A stretch of 64,000 nt of DNA from Xanthomonas chitinilytica (GCF_026107455.2 NZ_JAPCHY010000005.1:1-64000), one strand, 5' to 3'; shown: positions 38,857-50,078, counted from the stretch's first letter. Made by a program: numbers and translations. Notes: generated from the sequence alone by a model not told the origin.

Positions 38857-40686
38857 ATGGAAAAGGGGAAAGGGAAGTCGAAGCCGACGCTGCGGGATTC
38901 CGCCGCGGACTTCATGGCGCACTGGAAGGCATCTAGGCCCAAAGAGCCGGTGGCAACCGCTGGCATGAACGGCGGCGACGCGAGATCCGGGCGCTCGGAA
39001 GACGTTGATAATGCGCTTCGAAACTGGAAGCGCGGCGGTGGTGAAGCCACTAGCAGGAAAGGTGCTCCCGATGTCCAAGTTCGAATCAAAAGGAGAGTTG
39101 CTGCTCCTTCACTTACTAGGGAAGGAAAGGGAGCGAAACACCGCTCGAATACGCGGAATCAGGAAGCAGCTGCTCCTACCTACGCGCGTTCCGAGCTGAA
39201 TCGGCCTTCCAAGCCCATGGGCAACCAGCTAGGGGTTAGGACGTCGGGCGTCTGGCAGGAAATCACCACGAGAAAGCCCCAAAAGGTCGAGACGGGGTCG
39301 CGAAGGCCACCTCCTATTACTGCACCTCCAAGCTCAGCGAGGGGGCTTGGGCAGCGCCTGCTCGAAGCCTCGGCTGATGTGCGCAATCTTCGGATTGCCG
39401 CCGGCATGTCACGCCCGCGTGGCGTGGCCGGGCTGACTCCGGTAATCGAGGCCCAAGATGGCAGACTTGCCATCCTCGGGCTGGACTTCGGCACCGCGTT
39501 CACCAAGGCTGTGGTGCGCTGGTCCGGCCGCCACTACGCCGTCGACTGGTCCGATGCGGTCGAGGGTGGAGACCACCATCTGCTGGCCTCGGTCTTCAGC
39601 GAAGCGCCGGATGGACGCTGCGTGCTGGGCGCACATCCGGCCGTAGGTTGGTCCGTCCGCGAAGGTATCAAACTCCAGCTTCTATCTTCCGACGGAGCGA
39701 GCATCGATGGGCGCATGGCGGACGCGGTAATCTTCATCGCCTTAGCGTTCCGCTATGTGGATGGTTGGCTGCGCCGGACGAACCGTGAAGTCGAGCAGGG
39801 CCTGAGGTGGCGCCTGCATGTCGGCTTGCCGACAAAGTCGTGGGATAGCGACGCCACCACGGAGACGTTCAAAACGGTCGCGCAGGCTGCGAGAGTGCTG
39901 GCCTGTATGCCAGCGCCGGTGACGCGAAGCGCGGCGCTTGAGGCCTTGCGGATGACAGACCAGGTTGACAGGCCCGCCGTGGACGTCTTTCCTGAGTTTG
40001 CATGCCAGTTGTATTCCTACCTGCTATCGTCCGAACGCAGGGAAGACCTGCATGCGTTGATCGACATCGGAGCGGGCACGCTGGACATCGCCTACTTCAA
40101 CGTGTTCATGAAAGACGGCGAGACAATGCTGCCCATCTTCGCTTCTGAGGTAGACAGTTTGGGGGCGCATTACCTCATCGCTGCCTTATCAGGCGCGGAG
40201 AATCGTCTCGTCTGGTCGGATAGCGAATCCTCTCTGTCAGACGAGGAGGTCGGAATAAAGCTCGATTGTTCGCCCAACGAGGTAGGCAGCCGACGATCAC
40301 TCTACCTAAGTTCGGTGGCAGAAGTATTCAGCCTAGCCACCATCGCGGCAAAGGCGGCGTACCCCACGTCCCCGGCATTCCGACGGGAGGAAAACGTGCG
40401 TCTCTTCCTGTGCGGCGGGGGAAGTCGCATCCCATCGTTGCAGAAGCGGTTTGAACGTATCGCTAGGGAAGCCCCGAGTTGTCTTGACATCAGGTTCCAG
40501 ATCTCGGATCTGGTTAGGCCGCCCGATATCGTGGGCAAGCTGCACTCGGGGTTTGACCGACTCTCCGTCGCCTACGGGTTGAGCCAGAACGCAGCGAATA
40601 TCGGGAGCGTGATGCGCAGTGCAACGCTTGAACCCGTCCTAAACAGATCGGTGGTTGAACGCGAAGATCGAGATGCGAGCAGGTAG
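38857..40686 (+). CDS. Hsp70/actin-like ATPase with long disordered N-terminus
   Basis: A 609-residue protein. Residues 1-200 are Lys/Arg/Ser/Pro-rich and probably disordered, with a possible helix at 9-25. From about 205 an actin-like ATPase fold begins: phosphate-1 ILGLDFGTAFTKAVV (about 206-220), phosphate-2 ALIDIGAGTLDIAYFNV (about 400-416) and the adenosine motif RLFLCGGGSRIPSL (about 515-528). These are the three Hsp70/actin/MreB/FtsA signatures. There is no recognisable DnaK substrate-binding domain. It starts 4 bp after the helicase stop, so the two are translationally linked and likely form a complex. Its stop is 4 bp before border motif F. No assigned function. Confidence 0.82.
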   Translation: MEKGKGKSKPTLRDSAADFMAHWKASRPKEPVATAGMNGGDARSGRSEDVDNALRNWKRGGGEATSRKGAPDVQVRIKRRVAAPSLTREGKGAKHRSNTRNQEAAAPTYARSELNRPSKPMGNQLGVRTSGVWQEITTRKPQKVETGSRRPPPITAPPSSARGLGQRLLEASADVRNLRIAAGMSRPRGVAGLTPVIEAQDGRLAILGLDFGTAFTKAVVRWSGRHYAVDWSDAVEGGDHHLLASVFSEAPDGRCVLGAHPAVGWSVREGIKLQLLSSDGASIDGRMADAVIFIALAFRYVDGWLRRTNREVEQGLRWRLHVGLPTKSWDSDATTETFKTVAQAARVLACMPAPVTRSAALEALRMTDQVDRPAVDVFPEFACQLYSYLLSSERREDLHALIDIGAGTLDIAYFNVFMKDGETMLPIFASEVDSLGAHYLIAALSGAENRLVWSDSESSLSDEEVGIKLDCSPNEVGSRRSLYLSSVAEVFSLATIAAKAAYPTSPAFRREENVRLFLCGGGSRIPSLQKRFERIAREAPSCLDIRFQISDLVRPPDIVGKLHSGFDRLSVAYGLSQNAANIGSVMRSATLEPVLNRSVVEREDRDASR

Positions 40687-40690
40687 TGAA

Positions 40691-40707
40691 TGTCTGCTTC
40701 TGGCCGG
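40691..40707 (+). repeat. Border motif F, right edge of island
   Basis: TGTCTGCTTCTGGCCGG, one or two changes from motifs B and D (TGTCCGCTTCTGGCCG). It begins 4 bp after the stop of the actin-like gene and before ordinary chromosomal genes resume. Confidence 0.6.
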
Positions 40708-40829
40708 AGGCGGCCGTTCCAGGTCCCTGACGGTCATGGTGCGCGGCGACGGCTGCGCCGCACACCATCCAGACCGTTGCATGCCGGATACCACGGTGGT
40801 GAACCCGGCGAGGCCACCGCCGCGGGCAC

Positions 40830-41396
40830 TTACTTCGCCTTGAACACCACCCGCGTGCTGATCGCGGTTTCGTTGGGGATGGTCTTGGTATCGGCCCAGT
40901 CGCCGCCGCCGACGTCGAAGTCCAGCCGCTTGACCGTGGCCTTGCCGGCGAGCACCGGCTGCGTGCCCGGGGTCCATGTGAAGGTGAGGGTGACCGGCTT
41001 GCTGATGCCGCGCAGTTCCAGCGTGCCGTCGGCCGCGTACTGGTCGCCGCCCAGGGCGCGGAACTTGTCGGCCCGGTAGTGCGCGGTGGCGAACCGGGCG
41101 ACGTTGAAGAAGTCCGCGCTCTGCAGCGTGGAGTCGCGGTCGCTGTTGCCGCTCCTGGCGCCGGCCAGCGGAATGGTCACGTCCAGCTTGGCGTCGGCCA
41201 GGTTGGCCGGGTCGAAACTCAGGGTGGTGGCGAAGCCGGGAAAGGTGCCGGCGAAGACTTCGCCGTCGTACTTGGTGGCGAACGCCAGGGTCGAACCCGG
41301 GGCCTGCACGTAGTCGGCGGCCAGCGCCGGGGCGGTGGCCAGCATGGCCGCCAGGGCGGCGGCGACGGTGGCCGGGGAGGTCAGTCTGATGGTCAT
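40830..41396 (-). CDS. YceI-family periplasmic lipid-binding protein
   Basis: A 188-residue protein with signal peptide 1-26 (…ATAPALA before A27). The lipocalin-like YceI domain has SFDPANLADAKLDVTIPL, SADFFNVARFATAHYRA, GTLELRGISKPVTL and GGGDWADTKTIPNE. YceI proteins bind isoprenoid chains such as polyprenyl or quinone molecules in the periplasm. It overlaps the cytochrome b561 gene by 4 bases (ATGA), so it is the third gene of a coupled operon. Confidence 0.92.
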   Translation of the reverse strand: MTIRLTSPATVAAALAAMLATAPALAADYVQAPGSTLAFATKYDGEVFAGTFPGFATTLSFDPANLADAKLDVTIPLAGARSGNSDRDSTLQSADFFNVARFATAHYRADKFRALGGDQYAADGTLELRGISKPVTLTFTWTPGTQPVLAGKATVKRLDFDVGGGDWADTKTIPNETAISTRVVFKAK

Positions 41397-41971
41397 GCGG
41401 CATCCTTCTTCGGGGTCTTGAGCCAGCCTTGCGGCAACATGCGCGCGAGGGTGTCATCGCGCTGATGAACATGGTGGTAAAGCGCGGCGCCGGCATGCGC
41501 CAGCACCACCGCGACCAGCAGCCAGAAGCCCCATTCGTGGATGGCGTGGGAGATCTGGCTGGTGCGTTCGTCCGGCGCGCTGAGCTTGGGCATCTCGACC
41601 AGGCCGAACAGCCGGAACGGACGCAGCCCGCTGGCCGAGTCGTACAGCCAGCCCGACAGCGGCAGCGCGAAGATCAGCGCGTACAGCAGCCAGTGCGTGG
41701 CCGAGGTGATGCGCTCCTGCCAGGTGGGCGTGCCCGGCACCGGCCGCGGCGCGCCGGCATACAGGCGCCAGCCCAGCCGCAGCACCGCCAGCGCCAGCAC
41801 GGTGATGCCCAGCGACTTGTGCGCGGTATACACCCAGAAGTACTTGGGCGTGCGCGGCAACTCGCCCATGGTCAGGCCGACGATGCCCAGCAGCAGGATC
41901 AGCGCGGCGATCAGCCAGTGCAACGACTGGCTGACGGCTCCCCAGCGGTCGGCGGTGTTCTTCAGGGGCAT
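41393..41971 (-). CDS. Cytochrome b561-type membrane haem protein
   Basis: A 192-residue inner-membrane protein with four predicted helices. Likely haem-ligand histidines are in SQSLHWLIAAL, VYTAHKSLGIT, SATHWLLYAL and VVLAHAGAALYHHVHQRD. Ends with the basic tail typical of CybB proteins. It may pass electrons from quinol, consistent with neighbouring YceI proteins that bind isoprenoids. Overlaps both neighbours (10 bp with the upstream yceI, 4 bp with the downstream one). Confidence 0.92.
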   Translation of the reverse strand: MPLKNTADRWGAVSQSLHWLIAALILLLGIVGLTMGELPRTPKYFWVYTAHKSLGITVLALAVLRLGWRLYAGAPRPVPGTPTWQERITSATHWLLYALIFALPLSGWLYDSASGLRPFRLFGLVEMPKLSAPDERTSQISHAIHEWGFWLLVAVVLAHAGAALYHHVHQRDDTLARMLPQGWLKTPKKDAA

Positions 41972-42636
41972 GGCACGGGTTCCGGATCGGGGGGAGGGGT
42001 GTCCTGCGGCAACGTATCGGCCGGTGCAGGGTCGTCGACGGCGTCGTCGCGGTCATTGGCCCGTCGTTCGCGTACCGCCTCGGCCTCGATCCGCAGTTCG
42101 ACGCGGTCGCCGATCACCGACTTCCAGGCGTCGATGCCGAACTCGGCACGGCTGAGCGTGGCGGTGGCGGAAAAGCCGGCGGTGCGCCGGAACGGCGGCA
42201 GCGGGTGGCGCTTGAGCGCGTTGAGCACCACTTCCAGGGTCACCTCGCGGCACACCCCGCGCAGGGTCAGCAGTCCGGTCACCCGCGCGCGCTGCGCGTC
42301 CACCGGCTCGACCCGGGTGGAAACGAAGCGGGCCTGCGGGAAGCGCTCGCCATCGAGCAGGTTGCGCGCCAGCGTGGCCTGGTTCCATTTGGCATCGCCC
42401 AGGTCCAGCCGTTCGACCGGGATCGTCACCTCCAGCTGCGCCTGCGCCCAGTCGTCGGGGTCGAACACCAGCACGCCCTCGCTGCCGGAGATCGTGCCCA
42501 GCGCCTGCGAGAAGCCGGCGTGCTCGACCGCGAACAGGATCCGGGTATGTACCGGGTCCAGCGCGTAGCGGACGGGAGCGGCCAGCGCCAGCGCCGGCAG
42601 CGCCCACAGCAGGACTAGGAGGATGGATCGCTGCAA
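41962..42636 (-). CDS. YceI-family protein with acidic Pro-rich tail
   Basis: A 224-residue exported protein: signal peptide 1-19 (…ALPALALA before A20), YceI domain ([81 protein letters not shown]). The last 30 residues are Asp/Pro-rich and atypical. First gene of the yceI-cybB-yceI operon. It differs from the 188-residue YceI, so the pair is not a recent duplication. Confidence 0.9.
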   Translation of the reverse strand: MQRSILLVLLWALPALALAAPVRYALDPVHTRILFAVEHAGFSQALGTISGSEGVLVFDPDDWAQAQLEVTIPVERLDLGDAKWNQATLARNLLDGERFPQARFVSTRVEPVDAQRARVTGLLTLRGVCREVTLEVVLNALKRHPLPPFRRTAGFSATATLSRAEFGIDAWKSVIGDRVELRIEAEAVRERRANDRDDAVDDPAPADTLPQDTPPPDPEPVPCP

Positions 42637-42894
42637 TGGCTGGCTCCGGCTCGGGATGGACGGATTCTAGACACAGTCCCGTCGCCATCGGTGCGGGAAT
42701 GCCGCAACGGATCGTTACGGTGCTGGCGCCATTGCCGCCGGCCAGGCGGCGCTGGCGACCGGCGCCGGCGTGCTTTTTGCCGCAGCGGCGGGTATACATT
42801 GCGGCTTCCGGAACACGGGCCGGCGCGGCGTGCGTGCCGCGCCGGACGTTCCCCGCCGGGGAGAGCGGCGGGTACCAGAGGAGAGCCGGCAGCG

Positions 42895-45800
42895 ATGACG
42901 TGGGAATGGAGACGTGCGGGCACGGGACTGCTGACGCTGCTGCTGGTGTGGCTGCCGTTGCAGGCCGTGGCGGCCGGGATCGCGGAGACGCCGCGGATGC
43001 GCCGCCTGGGCGCGGCCGAGGGCCTGCCGTCGCGGATGGTGCTGGCGCTGGCCGAGGACCGGCAGGGCTACCTGTGGGCGGCGACCGACGACGGGCTGGC
43101 GCGCTACGACGGCGTCGGCCTGCGCGTGTGGCGGCACGATCCGGGCGATCCGGCCTCGCTGCCCAGCAATACCCTGGAAACGCTGCTGGTGGACGCGCAC
43201 GACCGCGTGTGGGTGGGCAGCAACGGCGGCGGCCTGAGCATGCTGGACACCGATCGCGCCGGCTTCCGCCACTTCCCCGAACTCAACCGCGTCTGCGAGC
43301 AGCAGGTATGGGCACTGGCCTACGCGGAGCAGTCGCTGTGGGTCGGCACCAGCGGCGGCGGCCTGTGCCGGCGCGACGAGGATGGCATCATCACCCGCTA
43401 CCACGCCGAGGAAAACGACCCGCGCAGCCTGCCCGACGACACCATCTATTCGATGCTGGCCGATGAGCAGGGCCGGGTCTGGATCGGCACCAGCGCCGGG
43501 CTGGCGCGCTGGGACGGCGACGGCTTCCGCCGCATCGCCCCGGCGCAGCTGGGCGACAAGAACGTATTCCGGCTCAGCCGCGAAACCGACGGCACCGTCT
43601 GGGCCGGCACCAGCAACGGCCTGTACCGGGTGGACGGCGACGGCCGTGCCCATGCGGCGACCTGGGCACAGGGCGCGCAGGCACGCGCGGCGATGGTGCT
43701 GCACGACCGCCACGGCGGCTACTGGGTGGGTACCGCCAACGGCCTGTTCCGCGGCGACGAACGCGAATTGACGCTGCTGCAGGGCGACCGCGGCAGCGGT
43801 TTCCTGACCGACCGCAGCGGCGTGCTGGATCTGCTGCAGGACCATGAAGGCGGCATATGGATCGCCATGCTGACCCAGGGCCTGGCCTACCTGCCGCCGG
43901 ACTGGAAGCGCTTCGCCACCTATTACCAGCTTGACGGGCAGCCGCTGGAAAGCCTGTACCTGCTCAATGCCGCGGCCGACGGCGACGGCTTCCTGGTCGC
44001 CGGCGCGCATGGCGTATACCGGCTCGACGGCGAGGGCGTGCTGTCGCAGGTGGTCGGCGAAGCGGGGATCGGCAAGGGCAGCGTGTGGTCGGTGCTGCCG
44101 CGTACCGATGGCGGCCTGTGGCTGGGCCGCATCGGGCGGCTGGACCTGTACCAGCCGGCGGGAGGGCGTCTGCAGTCGTTCGACCTGGGGGTCGGCAGCG
44201 ACCCGCAGCGGCGTGTGGACCTGCTGCGCCCGGCCGCCGACGGCAGCGTGTGGCTGTCGATCGTCAACTACGGCCTGCAGCACCGCGCCGCCGACGGCCG
44301 CCTGCTGGAGGACGTGCCGTTCGGGTCCGGGCGGGACCTGCCCGATGCCCTGGTGGAGCAGTTGCTGGTCGATCCGGACGGGCAGCTGTGGGTGGCCGGC
44401 GGTGCCGGTCTGCTGCACACCCGCGACGGCCGCTTCGTCGCCGTGCCCGGGGTGGCGCCGGGGATGGTGTACGACGTGATGTTCGGCCCGCGCGACGACG
44501 TGTGGCTGGCGCGCCAGGGCGCGCTGGAACGCTATCGCCGCGACGGCGGACAACTGCTGCTGGAAGAGCGGGTGGACACCGCGCAGGGCGTGCCGGCGGT
44601 GGCGATCGGCGGGCTGGTGCCGGGCAGCCATGGCCAGGTGTGGGCGACCACCCCGCGCGGCCTGCTGTCCTGGCAGCCGGAAACCCGCGCCCTGCGCCTG
44701 CATGGCGAGCGCGACGGCCTGCCCGACGTGGAATTCACCCTGCGCCCGCCGGCGCGCAATGCCCGTGGCCAGGCGCTGGCGGTATCGGCCACCGGCCTGG
44801 TCAGCTTCGACCCGGACGGCAGCGGGGTGGCATTGCCGCCGTCGCAGCTGGTGGTCGACAGCCTGCATGTGCGTCGCGACGATGCCGAGCAGGAACAGTC
44901 GCTGGCGCTGCCGGGACCGGTCACGCTGGGGCCGGACGACCGCGACCTGCGCATCACCGCACGCCTGCTCTCCTATGCCGATCCGCTGCGCAACCGCTAC
45001 CGCTTCCGGGTCGTCGGCTACGACCAGAACTGGGTGGAACAGGGGCACGAAGGCGAGCGCACGCTGTCGCGGCTGCCGGCCGGCAGCTACCTGCTGGAGG
45101 TGCAGGGCGCCGCGGCCGGCGGCGCGTGGTCGCCGCCGCAGCGCATCGACCTGGAAGTGCTGCCGCCATGGTGGCGCAGCCACGCCGCGCTGGCCGGCTA
45201 TGCGCTGGCGGCATTGCTGGCACTGTGGGTGCTGGTGCGCGGCTACCGTGCACGCCTGCGCCGGCGCCATGCGTGGCAGCTGGCGCTGCACAAGCAGCAG
45301 GTGGCCGAACAGGCCTCGCAGGCCAAGACCCGCTTCCTGGCCACGCTCGGCCACGAGGTGCGCACGCCGATGACCGGCGTGCTGGGCATGAGCGAACTGC
45401 TGCTGGCCACGCCGCTGGACGACACCCAGCGCAACTACGCCGGCGCCATCCAGCAGGCCGGCAGCCACCTGCTGCGGCTGGTCAACGATGCGCTGGACCT
45501 GGCCCGGATCGAGGCCGGGAAGCTGGAACTGGAAGAGCGGTCGTTCGACCTGACGCGGCTGCTGGAGGAGGTATCGGCGCTGATGATGCCGATGGCGCGC
45601 CGGCGCGGACTGGCGTTCCAGCGCGACATCGAGTTGCCGGCGGCGGTCAGCGTCCGTGGCGACGCGATGCGGGTGCGGCAGATCCTGATGAACCTGCTGG
45701 GCAACGCCATCAAGTTCACCGATCGCGGCCATGTCGGCCTGGCCGTGCGCCTGCTGCCCGAAGGCGGCGGCCTGCAGCTGGAGGTCAGCGACACCGGCCC

Positions 45801-46446
45801 GGGCATCAATGCCGAACAGCAGGCGCGGCTGTTCCAGCGCTTCGAGCAGGCCGAGGGCCCGCGCACCGCCTCGCGCTATGGCGGCAGCGGCCTGGGCCTG
45901 GCGATCTGCCAGGAACTGGCGGTGGCGATGGGCGGCCATATCCGCATCGAAAGCCGCCCCGGCGCCGGCGCGCGTTTCGTCGTGCAGCTGCCATTGCCGT
46001 GGAGCGTGCTGCCGCCGGGCCGTACCGCCCACCCGACGGCACCGGCGCCGCCGGCGCGGCCGCTGCAGGTGCTGCTGGTGGAGGACGACCCGACCGTGGC
46101 CGAGGTGATGCTTGGGCTGCTGAAGGCGCGCGGGCACCGCGTCGTCCACGCCGCGCACGGGCTGTCGGCGTTGTCCGAAGCGGCGGCGACCGCGTTCGAC
46201 GTCGGCCTGCTGGATCTCGACCTGCCGGCGCTGGATGGCCTGGCGCTGGCGCGGCAACTGCGCGGCATGGGCTACGAATTCCCGTTGATCGCGGTGACCG
46301 CGCGTTCCGACGCGCATGCCGAAACACAGGTGCGTGCCGCCGGTTTCGATGGCTTCCTGCGCAAGCCGGTGACAGGCGACATCCTCGCCGAGGCGATCGC
46401 CGCGGTCTGCAGCGCCACCGTGGCGGCCGCGGAGGACATGCGGTGA
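42895..46446 (+). CDS. Propeller-sensor hybrid histidine kinase 1
   Basis: A 1183-residue membrane sensor. Signal peptide 1-26, then reporter-propeller blades (about 30-640) of the type [18 protein letters not shown], a Y_Y_Y domain (about 650-765; [27 protein letters not shown]) and one membrane segment (about 766-785). HisKA follows with the phospho-His in GHEVRTPM (about 819), then HATPase_c ([26 protein letters not shown]) and a receiver domain (about 1058-1175) with phospho-Asp1107 in LLDLDLP. There is no HPt or DNA-binding domain, so output must pass to a separate protein. ATG 42895 follows GAGGAGAG. Overlaps the next kinase by GTGA. Confidence 0.94.
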   Translation: MTWEWRRAGTGLLTLLLVWLPLQAVAAGIAETPRMRRLGAAEGLPSRMVLALAEDRQGYLWAATDDGLARYDGVGLRVWRHDPGDPASLPSNTLETLLVDAHDRVWVGSNGGGLSMLDTDRAGFRHFPELNRVCEQQVWALAYAEQSLWVGTSGGGLCRRDEDGIITRYHAEENDPRSLPDDTIYSMLADEQGRVWIGTSAGLARWDGDGFRRIAPAQLGDKNVFRLSRETDGTVWAGTSNGLYRVDGDGRAHAATWAQGAQARAAMVLHDRHGGYWVGTANGLFRGDERELTLLQGDRGSGFLTDRSGVLDLLQDHEGGIWIAMLTQGLAYLPPDWKRFATYYQLDGQPLESLYLLNAAADGDGFLVAGAHGVYRLDGEGVLSQVVGEAGIGKGSVWSVLPRTDGGLWLGRIGRLDLYQPAGGRLQSFDLGVGSDPQRRVDLLRPAADGSVWLSIVNYGLQHRAADGRLLEDVPFGSGRDLPDALVEQLLVDPDGQLWVAGGAGLLHTRDGRFVAVPGVAPGMVYDVMFGPRDDVWLARQGALERYRRDGGQLLLEERVDTAQGVPAVAIGGLVPGSHGQVWATTPRGLLSWQPETRALRLHGERDGLPDVEFTLRPPARNARGQALAVSATGLVSFDPDGSGVALPPSQLVVDSLHVRRDDAEQEQSLALPGPVTLGPDDRDLRITARLLSYADPLRNRYRFRVVGYDQNWVEQGHEGERTLSRLPAGSYLLEVQGAAAGGAWSPPQRIDLEVLPPWWRSHAALAGYALAALLALWVLVRGYRARLRRRHAWQLALHKQQVAEQASQAKTRFLATLGHEVRTPMTGVLGMSELLLATPLDDTQRNYAGAIQQAGSHLLRLVNDALDLARIEAGKLELEERSFDLTRLLEEVSALMMPMARRRGLAFQRDIELPAAVSVRGDAMRVRQILMNLLGNAIKFTDRGHVGLAVRLLPEGGGLQLEVSDTGPGINAEQQARLFQRFEQAEGPRTASRYGGSGLGLAICQELAVAMGGHIRIESRPGAGARFVVQLPLPWSVLPPGRTAHPTAPAPPARPLQVLLVEDDPTVAEVMLGLLKARGHRVVHAAHGLSALSEAAATAFDVGLLDLDLPALDGLALARQLRGMGYEFPLIAVTARSDAHAETQVRAAGFDGFLRKPVTGDILAEAIAAVCSATVAAAEDMR

Positions 46447-49400
46447 CCCCGGCCCGGCGCCGCAGCGGCCGACGTGCGCCGGTAGCGGCGTCGGCGCTGC
46501 GCCGCTGGCTGGCGGCGGGCCTGTGCCTGTGGCTGCTGGCCGCCATCGCCCCGCTGCATGCGCAGGTGCCGGCCACGCCGCAGCCGCGCCAGCTGACCGT
46601 GGCCGACGGGCTGCCGTCGAGCAGCATCAATGGATTCGCCGAGGACCATTTCGGCTACCTGTGGCTGGCCAGCCGCGACGGCCTGGCGCGCTACGACGGC
46701 CGCGGCTACCGCTTCTGGCGGGCCGAGGACGGCCTGCGCGACAACCTGGTGTGGAGCGTGCACGTCGATGCCCGCAACCAGCTGTGGATCGGGACCCAGT
46801 CCGTCGGGCTGGTGATGCTGTCGGCCGACCGCCGCCACTTCCGTTTCTACAACCGCCGGACCCATCCGCAGATCGGCAGCAACACGGTCTGGAGCATCGC
46901 CTCCACGCCCGACGGCAGCGTCTGGTTCGGCACCGCCACCGGCGGCCTGCACCGGCTGGGACCGGACGGCCAGGTCCGTCGCTTCATGCCCCAGGAAGGC
47001 AACCCGCGCAGCCTGCCGTCGCCGGCGGTGGGCTACCTGGCGGTCACGCCCGACGGCAGCCTGTGGGTGGGTACCAAGAACGGCCTGGCGCGCTGGACCG
47101 GCGGCGGCTTCGAACGGGTGGACGACGACCTGCTGCCTTCGCCGAAGGTCAACGGCCTGACGGTGGACGAGGACGGCAACCTGTGGGTGGCGTCGGTCGC
47201 CGGCGTGGTGGTGCGCGGCAGCGATGGCCGCTTCCGCGATCCGCCGTGGCGCGGGCAGGCGCCCGGGCACGTGCTGGGCATGATGCTGCGCGACCGCGAC
47301 GGCGGCTATTGGCTGGATACGCTTTCCGGGCTCGGCCGCGGCAGCGGCGAGGTGGTCCACAACGTCCCGCTGTACAGCGCGGTGGCGCGCGGCATGGTCA
47401 AGCCGAACTGGTCCACTGCCTACGAGGACCGCGAGGGCGGACTGTGGTTCGCCAGCACCAACGCCGGGCTGTGGCACCTGGCGGCCAACTGGCGGCAGTT
47501 CTCGGTGCTGTCGCGGCGCGTGGACGATCCCGGCTCGCTGCGCAACGGCTATGCGCTGGGGCTGGCCGCGGCGGCCGATGGCGGCATCTGGGTGGTCGGC
47601 ACCCGCGGCGCACTGGACAAGCTGGATCCGGCCACCGGCGAGGTGGAACACCACCTGGCGGTCATCGACGGCGCCAACTGGGCGCAATCGGTGGCCGAGG
47701 ACCAGAACGGGCGGGTGTGGATCGGCAGCGTGGACGCGCTGGTGCGCTACGACCCGCGCGACGGCGGCGTCGTGCGTTGGTACCACGGCCAGCCGCGCGA
47801 TGCCGCCATGCCCGGCGAAAGCGAGATCATCCGCGTCTGCGAAGGCGGCCTGGTGTGGATCTTTTCCGAGGACAGCGGACTGCAGCAGCGCGACCTCGAC
47901 GGCCGCGTGCTGCGGCAGGTCGCGCCGGGAACGGCCGGGCTGGCGGCCAACCAGACCATCGAGGACATGCACTGCGGGCCGGAGGAGGCGCTGTGGCTGG
48001 CCACCAGCCAGGGCCTGATGGGCTGGAGCGAGGCCGATGCGGCGTTCTTGCCGGTGCCCGGTGGCCCGGCCAGCCACCTCTACACCTTCAACGTCACCGA
48101 TGCCGGCGTGGCCTGGCTGGTCGGCATGGGCACGATGGAGCAGTACCTGTGGGATGGCCATCGGCTGAGCCTGCTCGACCGCATCGGCATCGAACGCGAC
48201 CTGCCGGCGCTGGCACCGGGGGCGCTGCTGGTCGACGGTGCCGGCGTGGCCTGGGCCAGCAGCGCCCGTGGCCTGATCCGGATCGACCCGGCGAGCAAGG
48301 CGGTGCGCCGCTACGGCGTGCACGACGGCCTGCCCAGCCAGGAGTTCCGCCGCCGCGCGCTGGTGCGGTCGGGCAACGGGCAGATCGCCGGCGGCACCCC
48401 GGAAGGACTGGTGCTGTTCGACCCGGACCGGGTGCGTCCGGCCACCCGGCAGCCGCCGCTGGTGATCGAGCGCGTCGACGTGCGCCGCGGCGACGAGGTG
48501 CTGGACCTGACCCATGTCATGCCGATGGAGATCGCCGACGGCGACCGCGACCTGCACATTGTCGCGCGGCTGCTGTCCTTTGCCGACTCGGCGGCCAACA
48601 GCTACCGGTTCCGGCTGGGCGGCTACGACCCGGACTGGGTGGATGTCGGCGCCAGCGGCGAGCGCGTGTTCTCGCGCCTGCCACCCGGGCGCTACCTGCT
48701 GGAAGTGCAGGCCAGGACCGCCGACAACGTGTGGTCGCAGGTGCAGCCGTTGCGCTTCCGGGTACTGCCGCCGTGGTGGCGAAGCACCGGCGGCATCGCC
48801 CTGTTCGTGGCCGCCGGGCTGCTGCTGGCCTGGTGGCTGGCGCACCTGTACCGCCGCCGCCTGCGCCGTCGCCATGCGTGGCAGCTGGCGCTGCACAAGC
48901 AGGAGCTGGCCGAGCAGGCCTCGCTGGCCAAGACCCGCTTCCTGGCCACGCTCGGCCACGAGGTGCGCACGCCGATGACCGGCGTGCTGGGCATGAGCGA
49001 GCTGTTGCTGGCCTCGGAACTGGACCCGAAGCAGCGCGGCTACACCGAATCGATCCGGCGCGCCGGCGAGCACCTGCTGCGGCTGGTCAACGATGCGCTG
49101 GACCTGGCGCGGATCGAGGCCGGGCGGCTGGAGCTGGTGCAGCAGCCGTTCGACCTGCAGCAGCTGATCGGCGAGGTGCACGGGCTGATGGCGCCGCTGG
49201 CGCAGCAGCGCGGGCTGCGCTTCGTGCTCGACAACCGGCTGCCGCCGCGCATCAGCGCCAGTGGCGATCCGATGCGGGTACGCCAGATCCTGCTCAATCT
49301 GCTGGGCAACGCGATCAAGTTCACCGCACGCGGCTCGGTGTCGCTGTGCGCCGAGGCGTTGCCCGGCAACGTCGGCCTGCGCTTCGAGATCGCCGATACC

Positions 49401-50078
49401 GGGCCGGGCATCAACGCCGAGCAGCAGCAGCGGCTGTTCCAGCGCTTCGAGCAGGCCGACGGCGCACGTACCGCCGCGCGCTATGGCGGCAGCGGGCTGG
49501 GGCTGGCGATCTGCCAGGAACTGGCGGTGGCGATGGGCGGGCGCATCGGCATCGACAGCACCCTGGGCAGCGGCAGCCGCTTCAGCGTCGAACTGCCGTT
49601 GCCCTGGGTGGAGTCGGTGGTCGAGGCGGACGCTGCCGTGGCGGACGCTGCCCGGCGGCTGTCGCCATTGCCGCCGCTGCGGATCCTGCTGGTCGAGGAC
49701 GACGCCACCATCGCCGACGTCATCAGCGGCCTGCTGAGCGTGCGCGGGCACCAGGTGGTGCACGCCGCGCACGGCCTGGCCGCACTGGCCGAGGCGGCGG
49801 GATCGACCTTCGACGTCGGCCTGCTCGACCTGGACCTGCCCGGGCTGGATGGCCTGGCACTGGCGCGGCAGCTGCACGTGCTCGGCTACGACATGCCGCT
49901 GATCGCCGTCACCGCGCGCTCGGACGCCAATGCCGAGCCGCAGGCCTACGAGGCCGGGTTCGACGGCTTCCTGCGCAAGCCGGTCACCGGCGAACTGCTG
50001 GTGGAGGCGATCGCGCGGATACTGCAACCGCACCTGCACCCCGATGCCGGTGCGACGGAGAAGGACGTGGACCCATGA
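46443..50078 (+). CDS. Propeller-sensor hybrid histidine kinase 2
   Basis: A 1211-residue paralogue of the preceding kinase with the same domains: signal segment (about 20-40, [18 protein letters not shown]), propeller blades, Y_Y_Y ([27 protein letters not shown]), membrane segment, HisKA with [18 protein letters not shown] (His about 838), HATPase_c and receiver with Asp1129. The kinase cores are almost the same, while the propellers differ strongly. This suggests tandem duplication followed by sensor divergence. The GTG start at 46443 overlaps the previous stop. The next gene overlaps by ATGA. Confidence 0.94.
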   Translation: MTPARRRSGRRAPVAASALRRWLAAGLCLWLLAAIAPLHAQVPATPQPRQLTVADGLPSSSINGFAEDHFGYLWLASRDGLARYDGRGYRFWRAEDGLRDNLVWSVHVDARNQLWIGTQSVGLVMLSADRRHFRFYNRRTHPQIGSNTVWSIASTPDGSVWFGTATGGLHRLGPDGQVRRFMPQEGNPRSLPSPAVGYLAVTPDGSLWVGTKNGLARWTGGGFERVDDDLLPSPKVNGLTVDEDGNLWVASVAGVVVRGSDGRFRDPPWRGQAPGHVLGMMLRDRDGGYWLDTLSGLGRGSGEVVHNVPLYSAVARGMVKPNWSTAYEDREGGLWFASTNAGLWHLAANWRQFSVLSRRVDDPGSLRNGYALGLAAAADGGIWVVGTRGALDKLDPATGEVEHHLAVIDGANWAQSVAEDQNGRVWIGSVDALVRYDPRDGGVVRWYHGQPRDAAMPGESEIIRVCEGGLVWIFSEDSGLQQRDLDGRVLRQVAPGTAGLAANQTIEDMHCGPEEALWLATSQGLMGWSEADAAFLPVPGGPASHLYTFNVTDAGVAWLVGMGTMEQYLWDGHRLSLLDRIGIERDLPALAPGALLVDGAGVAWASSARGLIRIDPASKAVRRYGVHDGLPSQEFRRRALVRSGNGQIAGGTPEGLVLFDPDRVRPATRQPPLVIERVDVRRGDEVLDLTHVMPMEIADGDRDLHIVARLLSFADSAANSYRFRLGGYDPDWVDVGASGERVFSRLPPGRYLLEVQARTADNVWSQVQPLRFRVLPPWWRSTGGIALFVAAGLLLAWWLAHLYRRRLRRRHAWQLALHKQELAEQASLAKTRFLATLGHEVRTPMTGVLGMSELLLASELDPKQRGYTESIRRAGEHLLRLVNDALDLARIEAGRLELVQQPFDLQQLIGEVHGLMAPLAQQRGLRFVLDNRLPPRISASGDPMRVRQILLNLLGNAIKFTARGSVSLCAEALPGNVGLRFEIADTGPGINAEQQQRLFQRFEQADGARTAARYGGSGLGLAICQELAVAMGGRIGIDSTLGSGSRFSVELPLPWVESVVEADAAVADAARRLSPLPPLRILLVEDDATIADVISGLLSVRGHQVVHAAHGLAALAEAAGSTFDVGLLDLDLPGLDGLALARQLHVLGYDMPLIAVTARSDANAEPQAYEAGFDGFLRKPVTGELLVEAIARILQPHLHPDAGATEKDVDP

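Noticed and set aside
35641..40707. Assignment of the helicase cassette to DISARM
   Set aside because: DISARM has an SNF2-type helicase in one class, but no DrmA, DrmB, DrmC or methyltransferase is present here, and the partner is an actin-like ATPase.
40737..40767. Hairpin TGGTGCGCGGCG/CGCCGCACACCA as a terminator
   Set aside because: A good stem, but no T-run on either strand; its position between two gene ends gives only weak support.
44085..46442. Extension of hybrid kinase 2 upstream into kinase 1
   Set aside because: The added part reads kinase 1 out of frame. The real start is GTG 46443, which opens a signal peptide and overlaps the previous stop.
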